Positions 29,475 through 39,628 of a stretch of 64,000 nucleotides of DNA are shown piece by piece. The stretch covers positions 121,127 through 185,126 of the forward strand of contig CAVRTM010000011.1 in assembly GCA_963724015.1 (NCBI GenBank), read 5' to 3'. This stretch comes from CAVRTM01 sp963724015 (GTDB taxonomy: Bacteria > Actinomycetota > Actinomycetes > Actinomycetales > Dermatophilaceae). Positions within the stretch are counted from its first letter, which is position 1, and every line of letters begins with the position of its first letter. The notes under the pieces are model-generated. The model was not told where the DNA came from. It searched no databases and saw nothing but the letters and a program-made list of their open reading frames with translations. The translations under genes were made by a program, and so were the position numbers.

Positions 29475-31103
29475 ATGGATGCAGTCAGCCACGTCCCCGC
29501 CCCCGCCAACGAGAAGGCGCTGGACTACGCGCCCGGCAGCGCCGAGCGCAAGGAGCTCGAGGCGGCGCTGGCCGACCTGGGCAGCCAGCGCCTCGAGCTC
29601 CCGCACACGATCGCCGGCAAGCGGGTCATGGGCGGTGGCAAGAAGATCGACGTGCGCCAGCCCCACGCCCGCCGCAAGGTCCTCGGCACGATGCGCAACG
29701 CCACCGTCGACGACGCGCAGCTCGCGGTCACCGCCGCCAAGGACGCCGCCCCCGCCTGGCGCTCGATGTCCTTCGACGACCGCGCCTCGGTCCTGCTCAA
29801 GGCGGCCGAGCTGCTCTCCGGGCCGTGGCGCCAGAAGCTCAACGCCGCAACGATGCTCGGTCAGTCCAAGACCGCGTACCAGGCCGAGATCGACTCCGCC
29901 TGCGAGCTGATCGACTTCTGGCGGCTCAACGTCCACTTCGCCCGGCAGATCCTCGAGCAGCAGCCGCCGCTGAACGCCAAGGGCATCTGGAACCGCATGG
30001 ACTACCGCCCGCTCGAGGGCTTCGTCTACGCGGTCACGCCGTTCAACTTCACCGCGATCGCCGGCAACCTGCCCACCGCTCCGGCGCTGATGGGCAACAC
30101 CGTGGTGTGGAAGCCCTCCCCGACGCAGCAGGTCGCCGCGCAGCTGACCATGGAGCTGCTGGAGGCGGCCGGGATGCCCCCGGGCGTCATCAACCTGGTC
30201 ACCGGTGACGGGCTCAACGTCTCCAAGGTCGCGCTGGCCGACCGCGACCTCGCCGGGATCCACTTCACCGGCTCGACGCCGACGTTCCAGTACCTCTGGC
30301 AGCAGGTCGGCCAGAACCTGCCGAACTACGCGACCTACCCGCGGCTGGTCGGCGAGACCGGCGGCAAGGACTTCATCCTGGCGCACCCGTCGGCCGACCC
30401 GGACGTGCTGCGGACGGCGATGATCCGCGGGGCGTTCGAGTACCAGGGCCAGAAGTGCTCCGCCGCCTCGCGCGCCTACGTGCCGCGCAGCCTCTGGCGC
30501 GTCATCAAGAACGACCTGGCCTCCATCACCAACGCGCTGACCCAGGGTGACGTCACCGACCTGTCAAACTTCATGGGTGCGGTCATCGACGAGCGGGCGT
30601 TCGCCAAGCACAAGGACGCCATCGACCTCGCGCACGCGACGCCGGGCGTGAAGGTGGTCGCCGGTGGCACGTACGACGACTCGCAGGGCTGGTTCGTGCG
30701 CCCGACGGTGCTGGAGATCGACAACCCGAACGACCCGTCGTTCTCCACGGAGTACTTCGGGCCGATCCTGTCGGTTCACGTCTACCCCGACCGTCAGTAC
30801 GACAAGGTGCTGGACCAGATGGAGTCGGCCGCGCCGTTCGGGCTCACCGGCTCGATCATCGCCCAGGACCGGGCTGTCATCGCCGACGCCAGCGACCGGC
30901 TGCGGTTCGCAGCCGGCAACTTCTACATCAACGACAAGCCCACCGGTGCGGTCGTCGGTCAGCAGCCGTTCGGGGGTGGCCGCGCGTCGGGCACCAACGA
31001 CAAGGCCGGGTCGGCGCAGAACCTCCTGCGCTGGACCAGCCCGCGCTCGATCAAGGAGACGTTCGTGCCGCCGACGTCCCACGCCTATCCGCACATGGGC
31101 TGA
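29475..31103 (+). CDS. pruA: L-glutamate gamma-semialdehyde dehydrogenase (1-pyrroline-5-carboxylate dehydrogenase)
   Basis: This 542-residue aldehyde dehydrogenase carries out the second step of proline breakdown, oxidising glutamate semialdehyde to glutamate with NAD. Signatures include VTPFNFTAIAGNLPTAPAL, the general-base Glu in VGETGGKDFI (about 293), the catalytic Cys in YQGQKCSAASRAY (about 326) and NDKPTGAVVGQQPFGGGRAS. The length and end (VPPTSHAYPHMG) match the single-function actinobacterial enzyme. No proline dehydrogenase gene is beside it. The glutamate it makes could feed the NAD-glutamate dehydrogenase 1.8 kb downstream. Confidence 0.95.
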   Translation: MDAVSHVPAPANEKALDYAPGSAERKELEAALADLGSQRLELPHTIAGKRVMGGGKKIDVRQPHARRKVLGTMRNATVDDAQLAVTAAKDAAPAWRSMSFDDRASVLLKAAELLSGPWRQKLNAATMLGQSKTAYQAEIDSACELIDFWRLNVHFARQILEQQPPLNAKGIWNRMDYRPLEGFVYAVTPFNFTAIAGNLPTAPALMGNTVVWKPSPTQQVAAQLTMELLEAAGMPPGVINLVTGDGLNVSKVALADRDLAGIHFTGSTPTFQYLWQQVGQNLPNYATYPRLVGETGGKDFILAHPSADPDVLRTAMIRGAFEYQGQKCSAASRAYVPRSLWRVIKNDLASITNALTQGDVTDLSNFMGAVIDERAFAKHKDAIDLAHATPGVKVVAGGTYDDSQGWFVRPTVLEIDNPNDPSFSTEYFGPILSVHVYPDRQYDKVLDQMESAAPFGLTGSIIAQDRAVIADASDRLRFAAGNFYINDKPTGAVVGQQPFGGGRASGTNDKAGSAQNLLRWTSPRSIKETFVPPTSHAYPHMG

Positions 31104-31235
31104 CGACCGGCGCGTGAGCATCGAGCGCAGCGAGGAGCGGAGCGTGCCAGGGAGTCGGCCCGAAAGTCATGGGCTGACGACCGGCGCGTGAGCATCGAGC
31201 GCAGCGAGGAGCGGAGCGTGCCAGGGAGTCGGCAC
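31094..31235 (+). repeat. Tandem direct duplication of about 66 bp at the end of pruA
   Basis: The stretch starting catgggctgacgaccggcgc at 31094, which covers the last two pruA codons and its stop, recurs from about 31168. Both copies contain gagcgcagcgaggagcggag, a GC-rich motif with internal near-repeats of the sort dispersed through some actinobacterial genomes. The second copy includes a second, orphaned copy of the pruA stop context. Confidence 0.85.
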
Positions 31236-31266
31236 CGGAAAGTGGGCCGACGACCGGACAGACGGC

Positions 31267-31304
31267 AACGGCCGGTACGGCGAGCAGTCGCCGTACCGGC
31301 CGTT
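31267..31304. terminator. Bidirectional hairpin terminator between pruA and the DUF2505 gene
   Basis: A perfect 16-bp stem (31267-31282 with 31289-31304) encloses the 6-nt loop agcagt. It is followed by TGGTGTCTTG on the plus strand. It sits between the converging pruA and DUF2505 genes. Confidence 0.85.
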
Positions 31305-31328
31305 GGTGTCTTGAGGCCCGAGTCGGCG

Positions 31329-31820
31329 TCAGCCGGCGAGCCAGTCGGCCCCGGACGTGCGCTCGACGTTGATCGCGGCCTCGATGGCGGGCGCGGCGGC
31401 CTGCTCGATCTTGCCGCCGAGCAGGGGCACCTTGGCCTTGAGCTCGCCCTCGACCACCTCCCGGCTCCCCTGACCCTGCGGCGTCAGCGTGAGGCTGGCG
31501 TCGAGCGTGATGGGCGCGCCGCCGACCGTGACGGTCAGCCTGCCCCGGCGTGACCCGTCAGCCGTGGCCGCCCCCCAGGTGCTGGTCTCGGTGAGGTGCA
31601 GCTCCTTGCCCACGAAGCTCTTGACGAAGTCGGGCAGCTGGTCGGTGGGCATGGCGCGCTTGCTGACGATGACGGTGTCGGCGCCGCGCGTGGTGATCGA
31701 GACCGAGTGCGAGAGGGCGCCGGTCGCCGCGGCCTTGCGCTCCTGGAAGGCCTGGTCGCTCAGCATGGCGAAGACCCGTTCGGGCGTGGCGGCGTAGTCG
31801 AGCGTGTCGCGGATTCTCAT
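31329..31820 (-). CDS. DUF2505 family protein (START/SRPBCC-like)
   Basis: This is a 163-residue single-domain protein. The start RIRDTLDYAATPERVFAMLS and the end AIEAAINVERTSGADWLAG bracket a beta-rich fold typical of DUF2505, which looks like a START/SRPBCC lipid-binding cup (LDASLTLTPQGQGSREVVEG; LLGGKIEQAAAPAIEAAI). No signal peptide is present. Family members occur across actinobacteria and lack a proven function; a hydrophobic-ligand role is inferred from the fold. It is the last gene of the minus-strand group 32.7-31.3 kb. Confidence 0.85.
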   Translation of the reverse strand: MRIRDTLDYAATPERVFAMLSDQAFQERKAAATGALSHSVSITTRGADTVIVSKRAMPTDQLPDFVKSFVGKELHLTETSTWGAATADGSRRGRLTVTVGGAPITLDASLTLTPQGQGSREVVEGELKAKVPLLGGKIEQAAAPAIEAAINVERTSGADWLAG

Positions 31821-31849
31821 GGCGTCACCGTAGCGGCGGGGGCGCGTGC

Positions 31850-32402
31850 TCAGGGGGGCGGCGGGGTGGGCGACGGGGTGGGGCCTGGTGCCGCCCGCAG
31901 TGCGGACGCGACGCCGGCGAAGGCAGGGACCAGCTCGGCGGCGTGGCGCTGCAAGGCGGCCCGGGCCCGGCCGACCATCGAGGTCGCCCGGTCGACGCGG
32001 GCCTGGCACTCGGGCAGCAGGGCGCGCCGTCGCTCGGCGGTCTCGGCGCTGGTGGGGCCCCACGCCTCGACCACCCGGGTGCCCTCGAGCTCCAGGCCGG
32101 CGGCGCGCACGGCGGCCTCGGCGCGCCGGGCCAGCTCCATCGCCTGGGCCAGGTCCGTCGCGTAGCGCTGCAGCGCCGCACCCGCACGGTCGAGGTCGGC
32201 CGCCACCAGGCCGAGCAGCCGCGACCTGCTCCCCGACGGACCCGCGCAGGACCTGAGCCTGCGGGCCGCGCGCTCCGCGCAGCTCGCGAAGGGAGCGCTC
32301 GAGGGTCTGCTGCCGGTGCAGCAGGCGGGCGGCGTCGCGGCGCATGGCGCCGCCGACGCGGGAGCACGAGACGGCGTCGCCACGGACCAAGGGGTCGCTC
32401 AC
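31850..32402 (-). CDS. Helical protein of unknown function; one frameshift
   Basis: This is a predicted helical protein of about 183 residues. The N-terminal half reads RRDAARLLHRQQTLERSLRE; after a frame change near 32240 the second half reads LLGLVAADLDRAGAALQRYA, AMELARRAEAAVRAAGLELE and VDRATSMVGRARAALQRHAA, ending in a Pro/Thr-rich tail. Removing one base joins the halves. The heptad-like Ala/Leu pattern recalls coiled-coil or WXG100-like helices, but no WXG motif is seen. The GTG at 32402 overlaps the stop of the upstream small gene, so the two are coupled. I cannot name a function. Confidence 0.6.
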
Positions 32403-32698
32403 CACGCCGGACCTCGCCCGCGGCGCGTGCCGGTGACCGGGGGCACCTGCGAAAGCGGGTCGTCGCTGGAGGCCAGGAGGGCGCGCGTGCTGTCCCGCAG
32501 CGCGTCGTCGAGGGCACGCAGGGCGTCGGCGGCGTGGTCCGCGAGGGTCTCCACGGCCAGCTGGGTGGCGCCGTCGCCGATGTCGACGTAGTGCTCGAGC
32601 AGCTCGCCGGATGCGGCGCGGACCTCGTCCCGGGCAAGCGCCAACCGCTCGGCCAGCGCGGCGGCGATCTCGGGGTCCAGCGGCGGGGGGACTGGCAC
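32399..32698 (-). CDS. Small helical protein of unknown function
   Basis: This is a 99-residue, mostly helical acidic protein: LDPEIAAALAERLALARDEV, GELLEHYVDIGDGATQLAVE and DHAADALRALDDALRDSTRA. Its size and two-helix look recall WXG100-like secreted substrates, but the W-x-G turn is missing and the match is only general. It starts with an alternative start codon at 32698. It is followed with a 4-bp overlap by another helical protein, a pair arrangement often seen for interacting partners. Confidence 0.6.
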   Translation of the reverse strand: MPVPPPLDPEIAAALAERLALARDEVRAASGELLEHYVDIGDGATQLAVETLADHAADALRALDDALRDSTRALLASSDDPLSQVPPVTGTRRGRGPAW

Positions 32699-32802
32699 GC
32701 TCCCAGCGTAGGTGTCCCACCCGTCCCGGTGGTTGCTTGCCCACAGCGGATCGGGGGCGCCCGGGCTTCCCCACCCGCCGTTCCCGGTGCGTCGGGCAGC
32801 GA

Positions 32803-32808
32803 TAGGGT
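32803..32808 (+). promoter_or_regulatory. Probable -10 element for the NAD-glutamate dehydrogenase gene
   Basis: TAGGGT lies 56 bp before the ATG at 32865, in the divergent gap between the small helical protein and the dehydrogenase. TGAGGA, twelve bases before the ATG, could be the ribosome binding site. Confidence 0.4.
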
Positions 32809-32864
32809 CGAAGCGGCGTACAACGGCGTGCGTCGGACAGCACCACCTCGTGAGGAATCAGGCC

Positions 32865-35800
32865 ATGTCTGCGTCGCTCGACCAGTCCCGTTCCCAGTTG
32901 CTGCGCGCCGCAGCAGAGATCGCGGATCGGTCAGGGGGTGAGTCGACCGAACGGTTCCTGCGCCGCTACTACCGCCACGTCGCCACCGAGGACCTCCTCG
33001 CCCGCGTTCCCGAGGACCTGCTCGGCGCAGCGCTCTCCCACCAGCAGCTCGCGGCCTCCCGGCCGGAAGGCACGGCGAACGTCCACGTGTTCACCCCCAC
33101 CGTGGAGGAGAACGGCTGGTCGTGCGGGCACAGCGTGATCCAGATCGTCACCGACGACATGCCGTTCCTCGTCGACTCCGTCACCGCCGAGCTGTCCCGC
33201 CAGGAGCGCGCGGTGCACCTGGTCGTGCACCCCCAGCTCGTCGTCCGCCGTGACGCCACGGGGTCGCTGCAGGAGATCCTCGACGTCGACGCCGTCGACA
33301 ACGGGCAGTTCGGCCACCACGTCGAGTCCTGGATGCACGTGGAGTTCGACCGCGAGAGCTCCGAGGAGGCGCGTGAGGCGGTCGCCGCGGATCTGCGCCG
33401 GGTGCTCTCGGACGTGCGCGACACCGTCGAGGACTGGCCCAAGATGGCGGCGCAGTGCGAGAAGATCACGGCCGAGCTCGCCGAGCAGCGCGCCGGCCGG
33501 CCTCGGCGCCGAGGAGGTCGCCAAGGCCCGCGGCCTGCTGGAGTGGCTGACCGCCGACCACTTCACGTTCCTGGGCTACCGCGAGTACACCCTGCTGCGC
33601 GAGGCCGGCGAGGACGTGCTGCGGGCGGTGCCCGGCACGGGGCTGGGCCTGCTGCGTTACGACCAGCCGCGGTCCGGCTCGTTCGGCCGGCTGACGGCCG
33701 AGGCGCGGGCCAAGGCGCGCGACACCCAGCTGCTGATCATCACCAAGGCCAACTCGCGCGCCACGGTGCACCGCTCGACCTACCTGGACTACGTCGGCGT
33801 CAAGACGTTCGACGAGCAGGGTGCGGTGACGGGGGAGCGGCGCTTCCTGGGGCTGTTCACCTCGGCCGCCTACACCGAGTCGGTGCAGCGGGTGCCGATC
33901 ATCAAGGAGAAGATCGCCACGGTCCTGGAGCGGTCGGGCTTCACCACCGACAGCCACTCGGGCAAGGACCTGCTCGAGGTCCTGGAGACCTACCCCCGCG
34001 ACGAGCTGTTCCAGACCGACGCCGACGACCTCTACGACATCGCGACCGAGGTGCTGCACCTGCAGGAGCGGCGCAAGACCCGGCTGTTCCTGCGCAAGGA
34101 CGAGTACGGCCGGTTCATGTCCTGCCTGGTCTACATTCCCCGCGACCGCTACACCACGGCCGTGCGGCTGAAGATGGAGGGCATCCTGCGCACCGCGTTC
34201 GACGGTGCCAGCGTGGACTACACGACGCGGGTCTCGGAGTCGGTGCTGGCGCGGCTGCACTTCGTCGTCCGGGTTGGCCAGGGCCAGCAGATCCCCGACG
34301 TCGACGAGGTCGAGCTGCAGCGCCTGCTGGTCGACGCGACCCGCACCTGGGACGAGGACCTCGCCGAGGTGGCGCGCAGCGAGTACGGCGAGGAGGCCGG
34401 TGCGCGCCTGGTCGGGCTCTACGGCCGGGCCTTCCCCGAGGCGTACAAGGAGGACTTCAGCCCGCGCGTGGGCGTGGTGGACCTGCGGCACGTCGAGGCG
34501 CTGGAGCGCGAGGACTCGATCCGGCTGAACCTCTACCAGGAGCCGGGCAGCCTGCCCGACGAGCGCCGGTTCAAGCTCTACCGCCTGGGACCGCTGTCCC
34601 TGACCGCCGTGCTGCCGCTGTTCACCCACCTCGGTGTCGAGGTCGTCGACGAGCGGCCTTACGAGATCACGGCGATCCGATGGCCTGAGCGTCTTCGTCT
34701 ACGACTTCGGGCTCAAGGCGCCCCGGCCGGAGATGTGGACCGGGACCGGCCACGACGGGGTGCGCGAGCTGTTCCAGGACGCGTTCGAGGCCGTCTGGGA
34801 CGGGCGTGCCGAGAGCGACGGGTTCAACGCGCTCGTCCTCGGCGGCGGCCTCACCTGGCGCCAGGTCGTGATCCTGCGCGCCGTGGCCAAGTACCTGCGC
34901 CAGACCGGCTCGACCTTCAGCCAGGAGTACGTCGTCGGTGCGCTCGTCTCCAACGTGGCGCTGGCCGCGCGCGCTCGTCGGGCTGTTCGAGGCGCGGTTC
35001 GACCCCGACCGGTTCGGCACGCAGGGCCACGCCGAGGAGGAGCGCGCGACCGCCCAGAACGAGCGGGTCGAGCAGATCACCCAGGGCCTCGACCAGGTCG
35101 CGAGCCTCGACCACGACCGCATCGTCCGCGCCTTCCTGGGCGTCATCCGGGCCACCCTGCGCACGAGCTACTACCAGCACGACGCCGGCTCGCCGTCCGA
35201 GGCGCCGGCGCCCAAGCCCTACGTCAGCTTCAAGCTCGACCCGATGGCAGTGCCGGGCCTGCCGGCGCCCCGGCCGATGTTCGAGATCTGGGTCTACAGC
35301 CCACGGGTGGAGGGGGTGCACCTGCGCTTCGGCAAGGTCGCCCGGGGTGGGTTGCGCTGGAGCGACCGGCGGGAGGACTTCCGCACCGAGGTGCTCGGGC
35401 TGGTCAAGGCGCAGATGGTCAAGAACGCCGTGATCGTCCCGACCGGCTCCAAGGGCGGCTTCTTCGCCAAGGCGCTGCCGGACCCCACCGTGGACCGCGA
35501 GGCCTGGCTGGCCGAGGGCATCGCCGCCTACAAGCTGTTCATCTCGGCGATGCTGGACATCACCGACAACCTGGTCGGCACCGAGGTGGTGCCGCCGCAG
35601 CGCGTGGTCCGCCACGACGAGGACGACACCTACCTGGTCGTCGCCGCGGACAAGGGCACGGCGACGTTCTCCGACATCGCCAACGGCGTGGCCCAGGCCT
35701 ACGGCTTCTGGCTCGACGACGCGTTCGCCTCCGGCGGCTCGGCCGGCTACGACCACAAGACGATGGGCATCACCGCGCGCGGCGCCTGGGAGTCGGTCAA

Positions 35801-37763
35801 GCGGCACTTCCGCGAGATGGGCGTCGACACCCAGGCCCAGGACTTCACCGCGGTGGGCGTCGGCGACATGAGCGGCGACGTGTTCGGCAACGGCATGCTG
35901 CTGTCCGAGCACATCCGCCTCGTGGCGGCGTTCGACCACCGGCACATCTTCCTGGACCCCGATCCCGTTGCGGCGACGTCGTACCCGGAACGGCGACGGC
36001 TGTTCGACCTGCCCCGCTCGTCCTGGGCCGACTACGACACCACGCTGATCAGCGAGGGCGGAGGCGTCTACCCGCGCTCGGCCAAGTCGGTGCCGGTGAG
36101 CCCCCAGATCGCCGAGGCGATCGGCCTGGCCAAGGGCGTGACGACGATGACGCCGGCCGACCTGATGAAGGCGATCCTGCTCGCTCCCGTGGACCTGCTC
36201 TGGAACGGTGGCATCGGCACCTACGTCAAGGCGTCGACCGAGACGAACGCCGAGATCGGCGACCGGGCCAACGACGCGATCCGCGTCAACGGGAACGCGT
36301 TGCGGTGCAAGGTGATCGGTGAGGGTGGCAACCTGGGTGCCAGCCAGCTGGGCCGCATCGAGGCAGCGCTGGCCGGGGTGCACGTCAACACCGACGCGAT
36401 CGACAACTCCGCCGGTGTCGACACCTCCGACCACGAGGTCAACATCAAGATCCTGCTGACGGCGATGACGCGTGAGGGCGACATGACGCTGAAGCAGCGC
36501 AACGCACTGCTGGCGTCGATGACCGACGACGTCGCGCACCAGGTGCTGCGCGACAACTACGAGCAGAACGTCCTGCTCGGCAACGCCCGGGCGCAGGAGC
36601 ACGCGATGCTGACGGTCCATGGCCGCCTCATCCGGTGGCTGGAGGAGCGCGGGGACCTCGACCGCTCGCTGGAGTTCCTGCCCGGCGACAGCGAGCTGAA
36701 GCGGCGCCACGACAACGGCGTGGGGCTGACCTCGCCGGAGTTCTCGGTGCTGGTGGCCTATGCCAAGCTGGCGCTGAAGGAGGACCTGCTGCCCACGGCG
36801 CTGCCGGACGAGCCGTGGTTCCAGTCGACGCTCGCCGACTACTTCCCGGCGCCGATCCGCGACCAGTACGGCGACCAGCTCGCCGGGCACCCGCTGCGCC
36901 GCGAGATCGTCACGAACGCGGTGGTCAACTCGATGGTCAACCGGGGCGGCATCACGTTCGCGTTCCGCGCCGCGGAGGAGACCGGCGCCACCCCCGAGCA
37001 GGTCGCCCGCGCGTTCGTGGTCTGCCGTGAGGTCTTCGACCTGACCTCCTACGTCGCCGCGGTGGAGGCGCTGGACAACGTCGTCTCCACCGGCGCCCAG
37101 ACTGCCCTCTACCTGGAGTTCCGCCGGCTGCTCGACCGGTCGGTCCGGTGGTTCCTGCAGAACCGCCCGTCGTCCCTGGACGTGGGCGCCGAGGTCGAGC
37201 GGTTCCGTCCGGTGGTCGCCGAGCACGGCTCGCAGATGCTGTCCCTGCTGCAGGGGGAGGAGCGCCAGCGGCTCGAGCGGCGGATCGCCGAGCTGGAGGA
37301 GGCGGGCGCGCCGAGCCAGATCGCGACCCGGGCGGCCGGGCTGCTCGACCAGTACTCGCTGCTGGACGTGGTCGAGATCTGCGCCGAGACCGGCCGCGAC
37401 GCCAGCGAGGTGGCGCCGGTCTACTTCGCCACCTCCGAGCAGTTCGGCATCGACGGGATGCTGTCGCGGGTGACCCGGCTACCTCGCGACGACCGCTGGG
37501 ACGCCCTCGCCCGAGGCGCGCTGCGTGACGACCTCTACGCGGTCCTGGAGTCCCTGACCACCTCGGTCCTCGAGGCCAGCGACCCCGGTCAGACCGCCGC
37601 CGAGCGGATCGCGCAGTGGGCGAAGACCAACGCCGAGTCGCTGACCAGGGCCCGGACCGCGCTCTCGGGCATCGAGCGGATCGAGAACCCCGGCATCGCC
37701 GCCCTCTCGGTGGCCCTGCGCACCCTGCGTGGCGTCATCCGCAGCGGGGCCGCCACGACATGA
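32865..37763 (+). CDS. gdh: NAD-specific glutamate dehydrogenase, large (180 kDa) class; three frameshifts
   Basis: This enzyme of about 1,630 residues oxidises glutamate to 2-oxoglutarate with NAD and belongs to the L_180 class known from Streptomyces and mycobacteria. The N-terminal regulatory half includes FLVDSVTAELSRQERAVHLV and FVYDFGLKAPRPEMW. The catalytic core shows RGGLRWSDRREDFRTEVLGL, KGGFFAKALPDP, AGGDM-like VGVGDMSGDVFGNGM and EGGNLGASQLGRIEAAL. The frame moves three times, always by a net extra base, at about 33500, 34680 and 34970. Correcting these gives a length matching the family. The enzyme may take glutamate supplied by pruA. Confidence 0.93.
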
Positions 37764-37842
37764 CGGTGGTCCTTCCGCACGGCCCCGAGCTGAGGCATGC
37801 ACGCCCCAGTCGGCGGCCGGGCCGGACTCTGGGAGCGCGGTC

Positions 37843-39366
37843 GTGCCGACGCTGACCGACGTGCTGCGCGACCAGACGGCGCTGGTGCCGGAGCAGGCCG
37901 AGTGGCTGCACCTGCTGGTCGGCGACTGGCAGCTGCTGTCCGACCTCTCGTTCGCCGACCTGGTGCTGTGGGTGCCGTCCGAGCCGGACGGCTGGCTGGC
38001 GGTGGCGCACGTGCGCCCGACCACCGGCGCGATGGTGTTCTTCGACGACCTCGTGGGCCGGCGGATCGACCCGGGCCGCCGGCCGCTGCTGGACCAGGCG
38101 TACGCCGGCGCGCGCATCGTCCGCGCCGCCGAGCCGGAGTTCCGCGACGACATGCCGATCCGCGAGGAGGCCATCCCCGTGGTGCGGGACGGAAGCGCGC
38201 TGGCCGTGCTCACGCGCCATACCAACCTGGCGACCATGCGCACGCCCAGCCGGCTGGAGCTGACCTACGTGGCCACGGCCGACGCGCTCGCGCGGATGGT
38301 CGCCTCGGGGGACTTCCCGACCGCCGGCGCGCCGACCGGGCAGCGGCGGGGCGCGCCGCGGGTGGGGGACGGGGTGATCCGGCTGACCGCCGAGGGGACG
38401 GTGAGCTACGCGAGCCCCAACGCGATCTCGGCCATCCACCGGCTCGGCCACGTGGGTGACGTGGTCGGCGGTCCACTGGCCCAGATCGTCACCGACGTGC
38501 TGCGGGACGAGTCGCCCGTGGACGAGAGCCTGGCGCTGGTGGTCACCGGGCGGGCGCCGTGGCGCACGGAGGTCTCCTCACGCGGCGCGAGCGTCTCGAT
38601 GCGCGCGATCCCGCTGGTCGAGGCGGGGCAGCGGACCGGTGCGATCCTGCTGCTGCGCGACGTCAGCGAGCTGCGCCGGCGCGAGCGCGACCTGATGACC
38701 AAGGACGCGACCATCCGCGAGATCCACCACCGGGTCAAGAACAACCTGCAGACGGTGGCGGCCCTGCTGCGGATGCAGGCGCGCCGGCTGCCCGATGGCG
38801 AGGCTCGGTCCGCACTCGATGAGGCCGTACGCCGGGTGGGCACGATCGCGACCGTGCACGAGACCCTCAGCCACGGCTTCGACGAGACGGTGGACTTCGA
38901 CGAGGTGATCACCCGCGAGCTGGCCTCCGTCGTGGAGGTGGCGACGCGGGAGGCCCCGGTGCGGGCCGAGCGCGAGGGCTCGTTCGGGCGGCTGCGAGCC
39001 GAGGACGCGACGTCCCTGGCCATGATCATCGGCGAGCTGGTGCACAACGCCGTCGAGCACGGCCTCGCCGTGGGCGGCGGCACCGTGCAGGTGCAGGCCG
39101 AGCGCAGCGTCGAGGACGGTGAGGAGCGGCTGCAGGTGTGCGTCGCCGATGACGGGCAGGGACTGCCCGACGGCTTCAACCCCGGCCGCGGGGGTCGCGG
39201 CGGCCGTGGCGGCTTGGGCACGCAGATCGTCACCTCGCTGGTGCAGGACCTGCGTGGCCGGATCACCTGGGAACAGGGGAAGCCGCGCGGAACCGTCGTG
39301 CGGTTCGTCGCGCGGCTTCGACCGGTCGCGAATGACGACCGGCAGGGCCGGTCGTCATCGGGATAG
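37843..39366 (+). CDS. pdtaS: PdtaS-type sensor histidine kinase (HisKA_2)
   Basis: This is a 507-residue soluble kinase. An N-terminal GAF-like domain (about 1-160; LVLWVPSEPDGWLAVAHVRP), a PAS domain (about 170-285), a HisKA_2 domain with phospho-acceptor His in REIHHRVKNNLQTVAALLRM (about 295) and a HATPase domain (ELVHNAVEHG; VADDGQGLPDGF; GGLGTQIV) follow in order. In mycobacteria PdtaS signals to the RNA-binding antiterminator PdtaR. The whiB1 gene sits next to it in Mycobacterium (Rv3220c-Rv3219), as here, which supports the call. No pdtaR is in the window. The GTG at 37843 follows gdh by 80 bp. Confidence 0.92.
   Translation: MPTLTDVLRDQTALVPEQAEWLHLLVGDWQLLSDLSFADLVLWVPSEPDGWLAVAHVRPTTGAMVFFDDLVGRRIDPGRRPLLDQAYAGARIVRAAEPEFRDDMPIREEAIPVVRDGSALAVLTRHTNLATMRTPSRLELTYVATADALARMVASGDFPTAGAPTGQRRGAPRVGDGVIRLTAEGTVSYASPNAISAIHRLGHVGDVVGGPLAQIVTDVLRDESPVDESLALVVTGRAPWRTEVSSRGASVSMRAIPLVEAGQRTGAILLLRDVSELRRRERDLMTKDATIREIHHRVKNNLQTVAALLRMQARRLPDGEARSALDEAVRRVGTIATVHETLSHGFDETVDFDEVITRELASVVEVATREAPVRAEREGSFGRLRAEDATSLAMIIGELVHNAVEHGLAVGGGTVQVQAERSVEDGEERLQVCVADDGQGLPDGFNPGRGGRGGRGGLGTQIVTSLVQDLRGRITWEQGKPRGTVVRFVARLRPVANDDRQGRSSSG
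39332..39358. terminator. Hairpin terminator embedded in the last codons of pdtaS
   Basis: atgacgaccggc and gccggtcgtcat form a perfect 12-bp stem around the loop agg (39332-39343, 39347-39358). The stem is inside the coding sequence, encoding part of the pdtaS C-terminal tail, and lies 22 bp before the convergent whiB1 stop. It probably ends both transcripts. Confidence 0.7.
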
Positions 39367-39379
39367 TGCGGTGAGGGTG

Positions 39380-39628
39380 TCAGCCTGCCCGGCGGGCTCG
39401 GGCGTTGCGGCGCTTCAGCGCGCGACGCTCGTCCTCCGAGAGTGCGCCCCAGACACCGGCGTCCTGGCCGGTCTCGATGGCCCACTTGAGGCAGGTGTCG
39501 ACGACCTCACAGCGTCGGCAGACTGCCTTCGCCTCTTCGATCTGGAGGAGGGCCGGTCCGGTGTTCCCAATCGGGAAGAACAGCTCGGGGTCCTCGTCGA
39601 GGCAGGCAGCGCGGTTGCGCCAGTCCAT
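39380..39628 (-). CDS. whiB1: WhiB1-type [4Fe-4S] transcription factor
   Basis: This 82-residue WhiB-like protein has the four cluster Cys at positions 9, 37, 40 and 46 (RNRAACLDEDPELFFPIG and AVCRRCEVVDTCLKWAIETG). The turn reads GVWGALSEDERRALKRR, with Ala in the last position of the usual GVWGG, followed by a basic tail. WhiB1 is NO-sensitive and binds the sigma-A region 4. Gene order beside a PdtaS kinase matches Mycobacterium Rv3219-Rv3220c, and the sequence also matches Streptomyces WblE. It converges on pdtaS and has a long upstream region (39629-39963). Confidence 0.95.
   Translation of the reverse strand: MDWRNRAACLDEDPELFFPIGNTGPALLQIEEAKAVCRRCEVVDTCLKWAIETGQDAGVWGALSEDERRALKRRNARARRAG

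Noticed and set aside
31104..31240. CRISPR array
   Set aside because: There are only two repeat units, in direct contact and without spacers, and no cas gene is present.
31188..31553. Plus-strand gene after pruA
   Set aside because: It begins inside the duplicated 66-bp repeat and then runs antisense to the DUF2505 gene.
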